Assembly (NCBI RefSeq): GCF_029784135.1
Contig: NC_073744.1
Location: 71,846,593-71,910,592, forward strand
Reading direction: 5' to 3'
DNA length: 64,000 bases
From: Toxorhynchites rutilus septentrionalis
Taxonomy: Eukaryota > Arthropoda > Insecta > Diptera > Culicidae
Within the stretch, counting starts at the first letter, position 1, and each line of letters begins with the position of its first letter. The translations under genes were made by a program, and so were the position numbers. The notes below the pieces were generated by a model, which saw nothing but the letters and a program-made list of their open reading frames with translations, was not told the origin of the DNA and did no database searches. Positions 54,759 through 64,000 of the stretch are shown here, in pieces.

Positions 54759-57700
54759 ACATTTACAAATGTGACGTAACTTGTTCAATGTTCGTCACCC
54801 TAAAAATGCAAATGACTAAAAGACCATGCACATTAATAATCGACACAGGTGCGGACATCTCTATAATCAAAGAAGACCCAATTAACGGAAAGCAAATAAT
54901 AGACACCAACAATAAATGCATTATTAACGGAGTTACAGAAGGAAAAATAGAAACAATTGCAAGCACATGCACAAACATTATATTCAATGACATAGAAATT
55001 CCACATCAATTCCAAATCGTCAGCAATAAATTTCCAATAAAAGCTGATGGCATCTTAGGTAGAGACTTTCTAACCAAATTTGAATGTAACCTATGTCTGA
55101 AAACATGGCTAATGACATTCTTTTATGATAATACGCAGATAGAGATACCAATTCAAGATAACTGGGATAATAATTACGTTATCCCACCAAGATGTCAGTT
55201 AATAAAACAATTTTTCTTACCGAACATAGAAGAGGATACCGTCATAATAGCACAAGAAATTAAACCAGGCCTATTCTGCGCAAACTCAATAATCTCTAAA
55301 AATTCATCATATATTAATCTCATAAACACTAATACAAGTGAAACAACAATACCAACAGATTTCAAACCACTAGCAATACCTTTAAGCGAATACTCCATTA
55401 ATCAACTTAACACAGCAATAAATCAGGATTCTCCGAATAGAATTACCCAACTACTCAAAGAATTAAAACTGGAAAACACACCAGACAATGCGAAAACTAA
55501 ACTTATCAAACTTTGTACAACTTATAACGACATTTTCGCTTTGGAAAAAGATACATTAACAACAAACAATTTCTACAAGCAAAAAATATGTTTAGAAGAC
55601 AAAACTCCAGTATATATAAAAAATTACAGAACACCTGAAGCCCAAACAACAGAAATAAATAAACAAATTAATCACATGCTCGATAATAAAATAATTCAAC
55701 ATTCCATCTCACCATATAACTCACCAATATTACTGGTTCCCAAAAAATCTAACAACCAAGATAAGAAATGGCGATTGGTGGTTGATTTCCGCCAACTAAA
55801 CAAAAAAATTACACCAGATAAATTTCCACTTCCAAGAATAGACGAAATCCTTGATAATTTAGGTAGAGCAAAATACTTTTCCACATTAGATTTAATGTCA
55901 GGTTTTCACCAAATAGAACTTGACGACAAATCAAAAAAATACACAGCATTTTCAACGTCTAACGGCCACTACGAATTCACTAGGTTACCTTTCGGCCTTA
56001 ATATATCCCCAAACAGTTTCCAGAGAATGATGTCCATAGCTCTCAGCGGACTACCTCCCCAATGTGCATTTCTTTATATTGACGACATAATCGTTGTTGG
56101 ATGTTCTGTAACTCATCACCTCAACAATTTAGAAAATGTATTTCAACAACTACAAAAGTATAACCTAAAATTAAATCCCCAAAAGTGCTTATTTTTTAGA
56201 CCCGACGTGACATACCTAGGACACAATATTTCAGCTGTCGGCATACAGCCCGACCAAACAAAATTTTCAGCAATATTAAATTACCCCACACCTTCGACTC
56301 CCGATGAAGTCAGGCGTTTTGTAGCCTTCTGTAATTATTATCGAAGGTTTATACCGAATTTCGCAGAAATAGCACACCCATTGAACAAACTGCTAAGAAA
56401 AAACGTAAAATTTGACTGGACCCCCGAATGTCAAATAGCATTTAATAAATTAAAGAATGAACTCATTTCACCAACGTTACTTCAATTTCCTGATTTTACA
56501 CGAGAATTCAAACTAATAACTGACGCCTCGCAAGTGGCATGTGGCGCAGTATTAACCCAAGAACAAGACGGAATAGAACTTCCAATAGCCTATGCGAGCA
56601 AAGCCTTCACGAAAAGTGAGGCAAATAAATCAACGATTGAACAGGAATTGACTGCAATTCACTGGGCAATAACGTATTTTAGACCCTATCTTTATGGTAG
56701 AAAATTCACTGTGAAGACAGATCATAGACCTTTAGTTTACCTATTTTCTATGAAAGACCCCTCATCAAAACTCACTAGAATGAGGCTGGATCTAGAGGAA
56801 TTTAATTTCGACGTAGAATACTTACAAGGAAAACTAAATGTAACGGCTGATGCCCTATCAAGAATAAAAATTGACTCTGAAACACTGAAAACAGTGATGG
56901 CCATGCAAACTAGAGCCATGACTAGGAAAACACAAAGAATTGAAAATAACCCCGAAAAAGCGAATTTCACTGCACTCGACAACACCGAGTCTGATCAACT
57001 TAAAGTGTACGAGGCAGTCGAACCTAGAGAATGGGAGAGTCTACCCAAACTTCAATGCGGACGCGCATTTGAAAGTAATGAAATCACTTGTGAAAATGAA
57101 ACTGAAATAATAAAATGCGCAATAACAAACAAAACAGGATATAGAGAAAAAATGTCGACATACACTGAAATTGCAAGCAATGACGAAAAATCCCTAGGAA
57201 ACTTATTACAAAAAATTGAAAATATGACCAAGAAACTGAGAATAAGCGTGATAGCTCTAGCGTTATCGAGCGCAATATTCCAATTATGCAGCGTTCAACT
57301 CTTCAAGAAGACTTGTAACGACTCACTAAAAGACTTGCAAATAGTGCTCTACACACCCAAGCGTGTGATAGAAAGCAGTGAAGAAAAACTAAGTATCCTA
57401 AAAAATTTTCACAACACACCAATAGGCGGACACGTTGGTGCCAGCCGACTATACAAAAAACTCAGTAGACTCTATTCGTGGACAAAAATGAAACAAGAAA
57501 TTTATGATTACGTCAGAAATTGCATACAGTGCAAACAGAACAAATACTTAACGACATCTAACGAAAATTATATACAAACCAAAACCCCTCAAAAACCCTT
57601 CGACCATATATCCATGGACACGATTGGCCCCTTCAATAAATCAAATTCCGGAAACAGATACGCCCTAACTATCCAATGTAACCTTTCCAAATATGTAATA

Positions 57701-58417
57701 ATAAAACCAACCTCCGACAAACAAGCATCTACAATAGCAAGAGCTTTCGTCGAAAACTGCATCCTTGTTTACGGCACTCCTTCTGTTATCCAAACAGATC
57801 AAGGAACCGAATACAAGAATGAATTATTCGAGAACATATCTAGACTATTACAGATAAAACAAAATTTTTCGACACCCTATCACCCCCAATCCATAGGAGG
57901 ACTAGAAAGGAATCACCGTTGTCTGAATGAATACGTAAGACAATTTGTCAACCCTACACAAAGTGATTGGGATGACTGGCTGCCTTACTACACATTCTGT
58001 TACAACACGACTCCTCACACAGACTTTTCCTACACACCTTTCGAACTCGTTTTTGGCAGAAACGCCATACTACCCTTCAATATCCAAAATCCTACACATA
58101 TAGAACCAATATACAATCTCGAAGACTACCACAAAGAGCTACAGTTCAAACTAAAAGTTACAGCAAAGACTACTAAAGAGTTAATTGATAAAATAAAAAA
58201 GAAGCGTACAGATAAACAAAGTGAACTTGCCAAACCAATACAAATAAAAATAGGAGATTCAGTCCTGTTAACGAATGAGAACAGAAGAAAACTAGATAAA
58301 ATATACCTTGGACCATTCCAAATAATATCAATTGAGCATCCCAATGTCACAATTGTAGACATTAAAACTAAAAACAAACAGACTATACATAAAAATCGCA
58401 TAATAAAATGCAACTAA
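54752..58417 (+). CDS. pol: Pol of the 412/mdg1-type element: protease, reverse transcriptase, RNase H, integrase
   Basis: 1,221 residues, open throughout, in the -1 frame relative to gag with a 7-bp overlap (ATGTTAA). Expression could be by frameshift or reinitiation. Protease: LIIDTGADISII at about 28-39. Reverse transcriptase: WRLVVDFRQLNKKI at about 340, FSTLDLMSGFHQIEL near 377, catalytic FLYIDDIIVVG at about 440-450. RNase H: ITDASQVACGAVLTQ, STIEQELTAIHWA and VKTDHRPLVYLF (about 588-665). Integrase: HHCC finger with H near 890 and CIQCKQ at about 926, then catalytic SMDTIGPF (about 954), IQTDQGTEY (about 1014) and SIGGLERN (Glu about 1051). The C-terminal part has GDSVLL and LGPFQII like GPY/F modules. 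All catalytic residues checked are present, so the enzyme set looks intact. Confidence 0.93.
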   Translation: MLNIYKCDVTCSMFVTLKMQMTKRPCTLIIDTGADISIIKEDPINGKQIIDTNNKCIINGVTEGKIETIASTCTNIIFNDIEIPHQFQIVSNKFPIKADGILGRDFLTKFECNLCLKTWLMTFFYDNTQIEIPIQDNWDNNYVIPPRCQLIKQFFLPNIEEDTVIIAQEIKPGLFCANSIISKNSSYINLINTNTSETTIPTDFKPLAIPLSEYSINQLNTAINQDSPNRITQLLKELKLENTPDNAKTKLIKLCTTYNDIFALEKDTLTTNNFYKQKICLEDKTPVYIKNYRTPEAQTTEINKQINHMLDNKIIQHSISPYNSPILLVPKKSNNQDKKWRLVVDFRQLNKKITPDKFPLPRIDEILDNLGRAKYFSTLDLMSGFHQIELDDKSKKYTAFSTSNGHYEFTRLPFGLNISPNSFQRMMSIALSGLPPQCAFLYIDDIIVVGCSVTHHLNNLENVFQQLQKYNLKLNPQKCLFFRPDVTYLGHNISAVGIQPDQTKFSAILNYPTPSTPDEVRRFVAFCNYYRRFIPNFAEIAHPLNKLLRKNVKFDWTPECQIAFNKLKNELISPTLLQFPDFTREFKLITDASQVACGAVLTQEQDGIELPIAYASKAFTKSEANKSTIEQELTAIHWAITYFRPYLYGRKFTVKTDHRPLVYLFSMKDPSSKLTRMRLDLEEFNFDVEYLQGKLNVTADALSRIKIDSETLKTVMAMQTRAMTRKTQRIENNPEKANFTALDNTESDQLKVYEAVEPREWESLPKLQCGRAFESNEITCENETEIIKCAITNKTGYREKMSTYTEIASNDEKSLGNLLQKIENMTKKLRISVIALALSSAIFQLCSVQLFKKTCNDSLKDLQIVLYTPKRVIESSEEKLSILKNFHNTPIGGHVGASRLYKKLSRLYSWTKMKQEIYDYVRNCIQCKQNKYLTTSNENYIQTKTPQKPFDHISMDTIGPFNKSNSGNRYALTIQCNLSKYVIIKPTSDKQASTIARAFVENCILVYGTPSVIQTDQGTEYKNELFENISRLLQIKQNFSTPYHPQSIGGLERNHRCLNEYVRQFVNPTQSDWDDWLPYYTFCYNTTPHTDFSYTPFELVFGRNAILPFNIQNPTHIEPIYNLEDYHKELQFKLKVTAKTTKELIDKIKKKRTDKQSELAKPIQIKIGDSVLLTNENRRKLDKIYLGPFQIISIEHPNVTIVDIKTKNKQTIHKNRIIKCN

Positions 58418-58710
58418 TGAGCAACCCATCTCCATTAGGGGGAAGGGAATGCATAACTAAATTAAATTCCCAGACGATCACGAGTTTATAATATTACCTA
58501 TTCAAATACCTATGTTGTATTGTATACTACAACAGTTTACCAAGTTAGTAATTAGTTAGTTAATTAACTCGAATACAAAAAAAAATGTACATATTCCAAA
58601 TATTAAACAAACATGTTTATACATACAAAAACCAGAATAATTGTAAGGTCAGACGAATTCTAGGCGAAATTTACTGAACACGAATGATTCCATTAGATTA
58701 CATCATTCTC
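58418..58710 (+). other. 3' untranslated region of the LTR element
   Basis: About 290 bp without a frame; no env. A second purine run (GGGGGAAGGGAA near 58438) could be an internal priming tract. Confidence 0.5.
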
Positions 58711-58724
58711 AAAAAGAGGGAAGG
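58711..58724 (+). other. Polypurine tract
   Basis: AAAAAGAGGGAAGG abuts the 3' LTR start at 58725, the expected plus-strand primer site. Confidence 0.85.
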
Positions 58725-59231
58725 TGTAACAGGATCACTGGACCACCTACAACCCGATACACATGCCCTTATGGCAACAAAATTCTAGCAAGTGCGTCAC
58801 GCTGTGCAACCAAAATAAACATGCGAACCATGTCGTAAATTCAGGCCAAGGTTCCGATGGTTATTTATTGCATAATATGACGCGCTGACCATTAACTTCC
58901 TTTGTTTACTTTTGCACTTCTTCGCTAGCTTCGCTAGCGTGAATTTAATGACAAACACATGCTTGCGCAAATGCGCAAACGTTTCCTATTTATGCTTTCG
59001 ATTCCGGTTGACATCTTTTCGGACACATGTGTTATGTGTTTTACTACAATTCGCCTGACCACGCATAATAATAGAATTTAGGTTGTAGCTAGTTGTAAGA
59101 AATAAACGAATTGAATAAAAGGGAGTCTGACCCAGTTGGGCGGACTCAGTATGAACGCGTACGTGAAAGTCTTTTCATATAACCGAAAGAAACTACTGGG
59201 TGTCCACATGGCGATCCTGCGACCTGCGACA
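58725..59231 (+). repeat. 3' LTR
   Basis: 507 bp, apparently identical to the two upstream copies, followed by ACAT (59232-59235) matching the duplication before the 5' LTR. Confidence 0.95.
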
Positions 59232-59888
59232 ACATAAAAACATTTCATATCAGCGACACAAATTTTTATTTACTGTTGAAAAATACTGTTTGAATCGTTT
59301 CGCTTTCAACTGTATTTTTTTGTGATTGCATATCTTACTGAAATATTTACCCTCAACTTAAAAATATAAAATTAAAACTTTATTTGATAAATAATCGAAC
59401 AATCCAATTTAAGAACCATCGTGTCCTGAAATATTGCGTTTTATTATGAAAACATCTTATTTTGTGTTATTTCATGGGGCTTTCGTTTGTTTCCATTCGT
59501 TAATTTGAGGACTATTTACCTTGCAGCAGCATTCGTGCATAACTCGTTCGCTCGCCTTGCTCTTATACACCGATCACCATACACAGTTCGTTCTGAACTG
59601 TACGCACAGTTCAGCCAGCGGTCAGTTCGTTCTGAACTTTATACACAGTTCCGCCAGCGGTCATCGTAAACAGTTCGTTCTGAACTGCATACACAGTTCA
59701 TCGTTCACCGTTCAGTTCGTTCTGAACTTTATACACAGTTCCGCCAGCGGTCTTCGTACACAGTTCGTTCTAAACTGGGTAAGCAGTTCATGTGAACTGT
59801 TGCCAAGTGAAAAAGAACGACCGTTCGTTCACTCTTTTTGGTGAACTAGTTCTTTTGAACAGTTCAAGAACGGTTTGCCCATCTCTAC
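59232..59888. mobile_element. MITE, right half
   Basis: Continuation of the MITE started at 38508. It ends AGTTCAAGAACGG, GGTTTGCCCATCTCT. Contains a tandem array at 59580-59790. Confidence 0.65.
59580..59790. repeat. Minisatellite with CAGTTCGTTCTGAACT units
   Basis: Five units of about 40-48 bp, each opening CAGTTCGTTCTGAACT (last one CTAAACT) and most containing ACACAGTTCCGCCAGCGGTC. The unit core GTTCGTTCTGAAC is itself an imperfect palindrome. Confidence 0.8.
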
Positions 59889-60036
59889 TTCGAAAACTAA
59901 CACGTGAGAATAAAGTCACATTTTTATCGCTAGTAGTAAATCTCGTTTTTAATCGTTATGTGATTTTCCTAGTCCATCCGAAACCCACTTTAGGTTATGT
60001 GGGGTCTTACCCCTTACTGTTTGTAAGAGACGTACC
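59889..60036. other. No recognised feature
   Basis: Short spacer between the MITE end and the putative Mag-like LTR; it may be the outer part of that LTR. Confidence 0.3.
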
Positions 60037-61540
60037 TGTGAGGAAATAGGGATTGGGGATGATGGACAGATAGAGCGAGGACAGAGAGAGGTATTTGATA
60101 CGGCTATAGACATTCAATTACGGTGTGAACAAAAGCTATAAAAATTATAAGTGTTCGTTTAATTGCTAAATCCGGATACTACAAATTGGCGACGAGTGAT
60201 AAAAGAAGTAAGGTGAGTAGAATATAATATTTTTCGTTTTATCGTTTTAGGATCACTATTCTGAATTTGCTGAAGAAAACAAGATGGCTGTCGTTAGTAT
60301 AGCGACCGGAAAAAGCGCAGAGTCGTCATCGGTGTATGTGTGTGTGTGTGTGTGTGAGTTGGACTAGTTTGTTTTTCTTTATGCGAACCGCTGATGCTTC
60401 AAGATTGTTATTACAGCATGTATATTTTGAAAGGAACGAAAAAAGAAAAAAATACTAACGGGATTGTCCTCTCAATGAGGATATGTTTTAATGGAATCAT
60501 TATGGTGTTGGTATTCTTGGAGTTAAATTACCTGGAAAGGAGAATGATGATACGGAATGATTCTAATAAGGCGAGAGCTGTTGAAAGAGTTGGGCAGTTG
60601 GGTTAAAGTGGTTCAGTAGATGAGCGTAGCAGTGTAAAGCAGCTCAGATATTGCATTTAGGCTTGGTGATACAGAAAAAAAAATTAAAATGTGCCAACAG
60701 GTCTTGACATTTCCAACGGCAAAACGTTACGTAACGTAAAGTTAATAAATAATTATGTTTTTTTTTGGTTCGTAAAATCACTACAGGTTATGCATTTAGT
60801 TTGGAAGTAGAACAGTAAATGATATTCGATTCGGGAATCGAATAGATTGAAATCGATTAGGGAATCGATTGAGTTGTCAATTCGGGAATTGACTAGCTTC
60901 AAACTGTCGGTTTGGGAATCGACTTTAATAAAATCGATTTGGGAATCGATTGAGTTGTCAATTTGGGAATTGACTAGCCTTAAACTGTCGGTTTGGGAAT
61001 CGACTAGTGAAAATGCAATCGATTTGGGAATCGATTAGACGATAAGCGATTTGGGATGGGATGAGTTGATTGAGGCTTTAAAAGGGGATGCAGAGATTCA
61101 GCAGGTTCTCAAAGTAGTGCGTCGAGGTGAAAGTCAGGAGTTGCCGGTGGAGTTTAGAGCGTTTGCGAATGAACTATCTGAAGTGTCCGGGATCCTCATG
61201 CGTACAGACCGGATTGTTATTCCAGAGAAGTTGCGGTGTCAGGTACTCCGAATAGCTCACGAAGGCCATCTGGGCATGCATATGATGAAATCGTTGCTTC
61301 GTTCAGCCGTATGGTGGCCCAAGATTGACAGAGCGGTTGAGGAATCTGTTAGGAAATGTCGTGGTTGTTCTCTTGTTGCAACGCCAGAAGCTCCAGAGCC
61401 TATGTTGAGAAAAACTTTTCCGGTTGGTCCTTGGGAGGATATAGCTGTGGATTTTTTGGGACCGTTACCTGAGGGACAATGGCTGTTCGTTGTTGTCGAC
61501 TACTACAGTCGTTTCATTAAGGTGGAGTTCGTCAAGTGTC
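60037..61540 (+). mobile_element. Internally deleted Mag-like Ty3/gypsy element
   Basis: A putative LTR end (TG at 60037, GGATACTACA ending 60183) with a TATA-like GCTATAAAAATT is followed by TTGGCGACGAG, a primer-site form known from Mag-lineage elements. A short frame from ATG 60284 (MAVVSIATGKSAESSS) stands at the gag position and runs into a TG microsatellite (about 60331-60356). All of capsid, protease, reverse transcriptase and RNase H is missing. The integrase N-terminal part follows at 61051. The right side joins copia sequence near 61540. LTR limits are uncertain. Confidence 0.5.
60840..61046. repeat. Tandem array of GGGAATCGATT/GGGAATTGACT units
   Basis: About two and a half units of roughly 83 bp, each containing GGGAATCGATTGAGTTGTCA, GGGAATTGACTAGC and TCGGTTTGGGAATCGACT. 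Within a unit the GGGAAT core recurs about every 28 bp, a higher-order pattern. It is translatable as a 31-residue repeat but is more likely non-coding. Confidence 0.8.
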
Positions 61541-61689
61541 GACTGCTGGATGAAGAGACTAAGCAGAAAGGAGCAAATATTGATCTGTTTAACGTGAAAA
61601 GTGATACTGCGGCTTTTTTCCGGAATGAAATCTGGAGTAAAGCAACCGAAGAAATGAGGGTGTTTTTCTTGCAAGAAGGAATGTCATAA
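61051..61689 (+). CDS. Chimeric frame: Mag-like integrase N-terminus joined to copia gag C-terminal part
   Basis: One open frame of 212 residues. Residues about 1-165 are gypsy integrase of the Mag type. The zinc finger has His in HEGHLGMHMMKSLLRSAVWW and Cys in VRKCRGCSLV. The first catalytic Asp region reads GPWEDIAVDFLGPLPEG and VVVDYYSRFIKVEF. From about residue 166 (RLLDEETKQKGANID) the sequence is copia gag just before its zinc knuckle. The knuckle itself follows in another frame at 61661-61702 (CFSC, ECHKMADC), so this frame ends early at 61689. The integrase lacks its second Asp and Glu. Most likely a copia insertion or recombination into a dead Mag copy; a functional fusion is unlikely. 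Confidence 0.75.
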   Translation: MGWDELIEALKGDAEIQQVLKVVRRGESQELPVEFRAFANELSEVSGILMRTDRIVIPEKLRCQVLRIAHEGHLGMHMMKSLLRSAVWWPKIDRAVEESVRKCRGCSLVATPEAPEPMLRKTFPVGPWEDIAVDFLGPLPEGQWLFVVVDYYSRFIKVEFVKCRLLDEETKQKGANIDLFNVKSDTAAFFRNEIWSKATEEMRVFFLQEGMS

Positions 61690-62299
61690 AATGGCCGACT
61701 GCCCAGTGAAGAAGAAAAATAATTCTTGTCAGTGTGGGCAGCAGAAAACAAATACAAATGTTGCGGAAAATTTCAGTAGCAGTGGTATCAGTTTCATTAG
61801 TAACAGTGGTAGAATAGAACCGAAAAAGATGAAGTGGTTTATTGATTCAGGTGCATCAGACCATTTAGTGCGCGATCGAGAGTTATTTTCCGAACTTCGT
61901 CCGTTAGAGAATCCGATTGAGATCGCTGTGGCTAAAGATGGCGAATCGATTGTCGCAAAAGAGTACGGTACAGTGAAGGTGTTATCGGTAGTTAACGGGA
62001 AGTCACTTGATTGCACTGTGAATAATGTGCTGTATGTGCCACAGTTACGTTGCAATTTATTTTCGGTATTGAAAGTGGAAAAAGCTGGCATGCGTGTAGT
62101 GTTCGAAGATGGTAGAGCGAAAATTTTCAACAAATCCGAACTAGTTGCTTGTGGTACACGTCGAGATATGAAATGGATTTTCACTTTCACTCGTTGGAGA
62201 ATAGGGCATGTGAAACGTCGTTGTCTTCGTGCGGTCATATACGGAAAGATTTTGAGTTGTGGCACCGTCGGTTTGGCCACATTAGTGAGAAAAACCTGA
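61661..62299 (+). pseudogene. Copia gag zinc knuckle and protease part
   Basis: The frame holds CX2CX4HX4C (61661-61702), then MADCPVKKKNNSC and the aspartic protease block MKWFIDSGASDHLVRDRE (about 61830). It continues with VLYVPQLRCNLFSVLKVEKA, typical of the copia protease-integrase linker. Near 62165 the reading frame slips, so the ORF ends in nonsense at 62299 while the true product continues in another frame. Protease active-site DSG is intact. Confidence 0.85.
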
Positions 62300-64000
62300 G
62301 AGTTCTTGCGCAGAACGAATCGGTGATAGGTTTAAAGCTAAATCCGAACATGAACAGTGAAGTGATCGTGTGTGGACCCTGTGTCGAAGGAAAACAAGGA
62401 GACAACCGTTTTCGTCGCGGAATGGATAACGAGCTGGTGCATTCGGACGTAGGTGGCCCTGAAACGCCGGTAGGACTGTGCGGATCGAAATATTTTCTGA
62501 CCTTTATCGATGACTGGAGCCATTTTTGTGTTGTGTACTTAATTGAGTCAAAGGATGAAGTGTTGGAATGTTTCATGGCGTACGGGGCAATGGTGGCGGC
62601 CAAGTTCGAAAGGCGGATTTCCCGCTTGAGAAGTGACAACGGTGGCGAATACAGTGGAAAGCGTTTTAGGCGATACTGCAGGTCAAAAGGAATCCAACAA
62701 GAATTCACTGTGCCGTATACTCCGGAGCAAAACGGCGTGAGCGAGCGAATGAATCGTACCCTTATAGAAAAAGCGAGAGCGATGCTACAGGATTCTGGGA
62801 TAAGTAAGACATTCTGGGGTCAGGCGGTCCAGACGGCCGCGTATTTGGTCAACAGAAGTCCGAACAGTGCGTTAGATTCGAACAAAACTCCGTTCGAATT
62901 ATGGGAGTCGCGAAAGCCGGATATTTCGAAAATTCGAGTTTTTGGGTGCCAAGTGTTTACTCACATTCCGAAGGAACTGCGAAAGAAATTGGATCCGAAG
63001 TCGTGGCAAGGTTTATTTGTTGGTTACTCTCCGAATGGCTATAGGTTATGGGATCCGAAAAAAGAAGAAATCGTCGTTGCTCGTGACGTGGTGTTTGTGG
63101 AAACTGGAACACCATCGAATGCTGTTGATAGGGCAAACTATGAGGACAATTTGCTGTCTATACCTCGAAATACTGATGAATCGGATGACCAGTATGCGGA
63201 TGAGGATTATTCTGATGAAGAATATGGAAGCTTTTTGGAAGATTCGGCTGTGGAAGATCCGAATGTGGAAGCAGAGCTGAATCAGGAGGCAGAAGCGGAA
63301 CCTGTAGTTGGTAATGCAGGTCGAACAGTTCGTCACCGGAAACCCCCGGAATGGCATAAGGATTTTGAGGTCGAATACGCTGGGTTCGCATTGAGCGCTA
63401 TGAATTTTATTGATAACATTCCGAGCACGATTGCTGAGCTGCGGAAGGGCGATGACTGGGATCGTTGGAAGAAGACGATTGAAGATGAGATGGACTCGTT
63501 GAGACGTAACAACACCTGGACGCTGACGTGCCTTCCTGAGGGCCGAACTGCGATTACCTGTAAATGGGTCTTTCGAGTTAAGCATGGAAGTGGCAGAGCT
63601 GCTGACCGGTACAAAGCTAGACTCGTGGCGAGGGGCTTTGAGCAGAAAAGAGGGTTCGACTACAACGAGACGTACTCTCCAGTAGCGAAGCTGGATACCC
63701 TTCGAGTTGTTTTGACATTGGCGAATAGGGAACGCATGCATTTACACCAAATGGATGTGAAGACTGCGTTTTTGAACGGTAAACTAGACGAGGAAATATT
63801 TATGACTCAACCAGATGGGTTTGAGCAGGGGAAAGACCTTTTTTGTCGTTTGGACCGTTCCCTTTATGGTTTAAAGCTAGCGTCCAGAGCGTGGAATGAA
63901 CGATTTCACTTATTCATCGTGAAGCAAGGTTTCGTGCGCATCGAGAACGATCAGTGTTTGTATACACGAGGTGAAGGAAAGAACAGAGTCATCGTAGTAC
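62166..64000 (+). pseudogene. Copia integrase and N-terminal reverse transcriptase, open to window end
   Basis: Open frame from about 62166 without a stop to the edge. The integrase zinc finger has LWHRRFGHISEKNLRVL and CGPCVEGKQ. Catalytic residues lie in LVHSDVGGPE, LRSDNGGEYSG and TPEQNGVSERMN. The chromodomain-less C-terminal part carries the FGCQVFTHIP and GLFVGYSPNGYRLWDP blocks and an acidic linker (about 63170-63300). Reverse transcriptase begins with CKWVFRVK, RYKARLVARGFEQKRGFDY, TYSPVAKLDTLR and MDVKTAFLNGKLDEEIFM (first catalytic Asp). The YVDD box would lie beyond the window. The part itself shows no lesion, but it is cut from gag-protease by the upstream frameshift. Confidence 0.88.

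Larger units (their letters stand above)
43579..59231 (+). mobile_element. 412/mdg1-type LTR retrotransposon, complete, with two nested R4-like elements
   Basis: 5' LTR 43579-44085, primer site 44086, leader, three reading frames, polypurine tract 58711-58724 and 3' LTR 58725-59231. The ACAT target duplication is present before the LTR and after 59231. Without the nested R4-like pair it is about 7.5 kb, the usual size for the 412/mdg1 lineage. LTRs of equal length that look identical and open gag and pol frames indicate recent insertion. The leader and 5' LTR also exist in an upstream duplicate. No env-like frame follows pol. The lineage call rests on the pol blocks YCNYYRRFI-like, QACGAVLTQ-like and the HRPLVYLF region. 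Confidence 0.9.
61541..64000 (+). mobile_element. Copia (Ty1-type) retrotransposon, 5'-truncated, continuing past the window
   Basis: Runs from gag C-terminal sequence through zinc knuckle, protease, integrase and the start of reverse transcriptase in the Ty1/copia order (integrase before reverse transcriptase). The LTR and most of gag are missing on the left. Two frameshifts (about 61655 and 62165) break the polyprotein. Confidence 0.85.

Noticed and set aside
58418..58710. env gene after pol
   Set aside because: Only about 290 bp without a frame remain before the polypurine tract, so the element is not errantivirus-like in this respect.
60847..61038. 63-residue repeat protein (SIRESIELSIREL type)
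   Set aside because: It is a translation of the GGGAAT tandem array; no independent coding evidence.
62942..63280. 112-residue basic frame in the copia pol region
   Set aside because: It is an alternative-frame shadow of the copia integrase/reverse transcriptase frame, which is open to the window end.

Overview
The window looks like culicine mosquito chromosomal DNA, most likely Aedes. It has AT-rich non-coding sequence, short-intron host genes confined to the first 5 kb, and dense nested transposable elements of mosquito type: an ITmD37E element, Feilai-like tRNA-derived SINEs, Tc1/mariner, Harbinger-like and hAT-like elements, and R4/Dong, 412/mdg1-like, Mag-like and copia retrotransposons. 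The species call is inference from element families and codon style; no species marker was read directly.

Host genes (1-5.0 kb). The last two exons of a mitochondrial ribosomal protein S11 gene (+, 1350-1586) face the last four coding exons of a Keap1 gene (-, 4993-2192). The genes converge, and candidate poly(A) signals of both lie within 18 bp of each other near 1.78 kb. Two further candidate exons of an unrecognised gene lie at 34.4 and 35.05-35.24 kb.

Repeat region (5-35.7 kb). In order: a TTA-flanked MITE, a LINE 3' end, a decayed jockey-type reverse transcriptase, an internally deleted minus-strand LTR element (7906-10434), two decayed Tc1-like 3' ends around a foldback-like segment, a dispersed repeat with Helitron-like end, a small MITE, and an ITmD37E element (16459-17756) inserted into a SINE. 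These are followed by another copy of the dispersed repeat, a perfect hairpin, a non-autonomous Helitron-like element, a second LINE 3' end, foldback elements, a LINE endonuclease fragment, and a three-level nest (SINE in mariner in an 8-bp-TSD MITE, 28.6-30.5 kb). A Tc1-like element with about 250-bp terminal repeats and a second 8-bp-TSD MITE close the region.

Duplication and LTR element (35.7-59.9 kb). A 4,665-bp unit occurs twice in direct tandem (35679-40343 and 40344-45008), each copy ending in a long poly(A) run. The unit carries a MITE, a Harbinger-like remnant, half of another MITE, and the 5' LTR plus leader of a 412/mdg1-type LTR retrotransposon. The retrotransposon (second 5' LTR 43579, 3' LTR end 59231) keeps three open reading frames: a small membrane-type protein, gag and a complete pol. 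Two nearly identical full-length R4/Dong-type non-LTR elements sit head to tail in its leader.

Right end (59.9-64 kb). A deleted Mag-like Ty3/gypsy element (putative LTR, tandem repeats, integrase N-terminal part) runs in one open frame into the gag C-terminus of a copia element. The copia pol continues to the window edge with two frameshifts. No bacterial-type operons, CRISPR arrays, rRNA genes or intact tRNA genes were seen.
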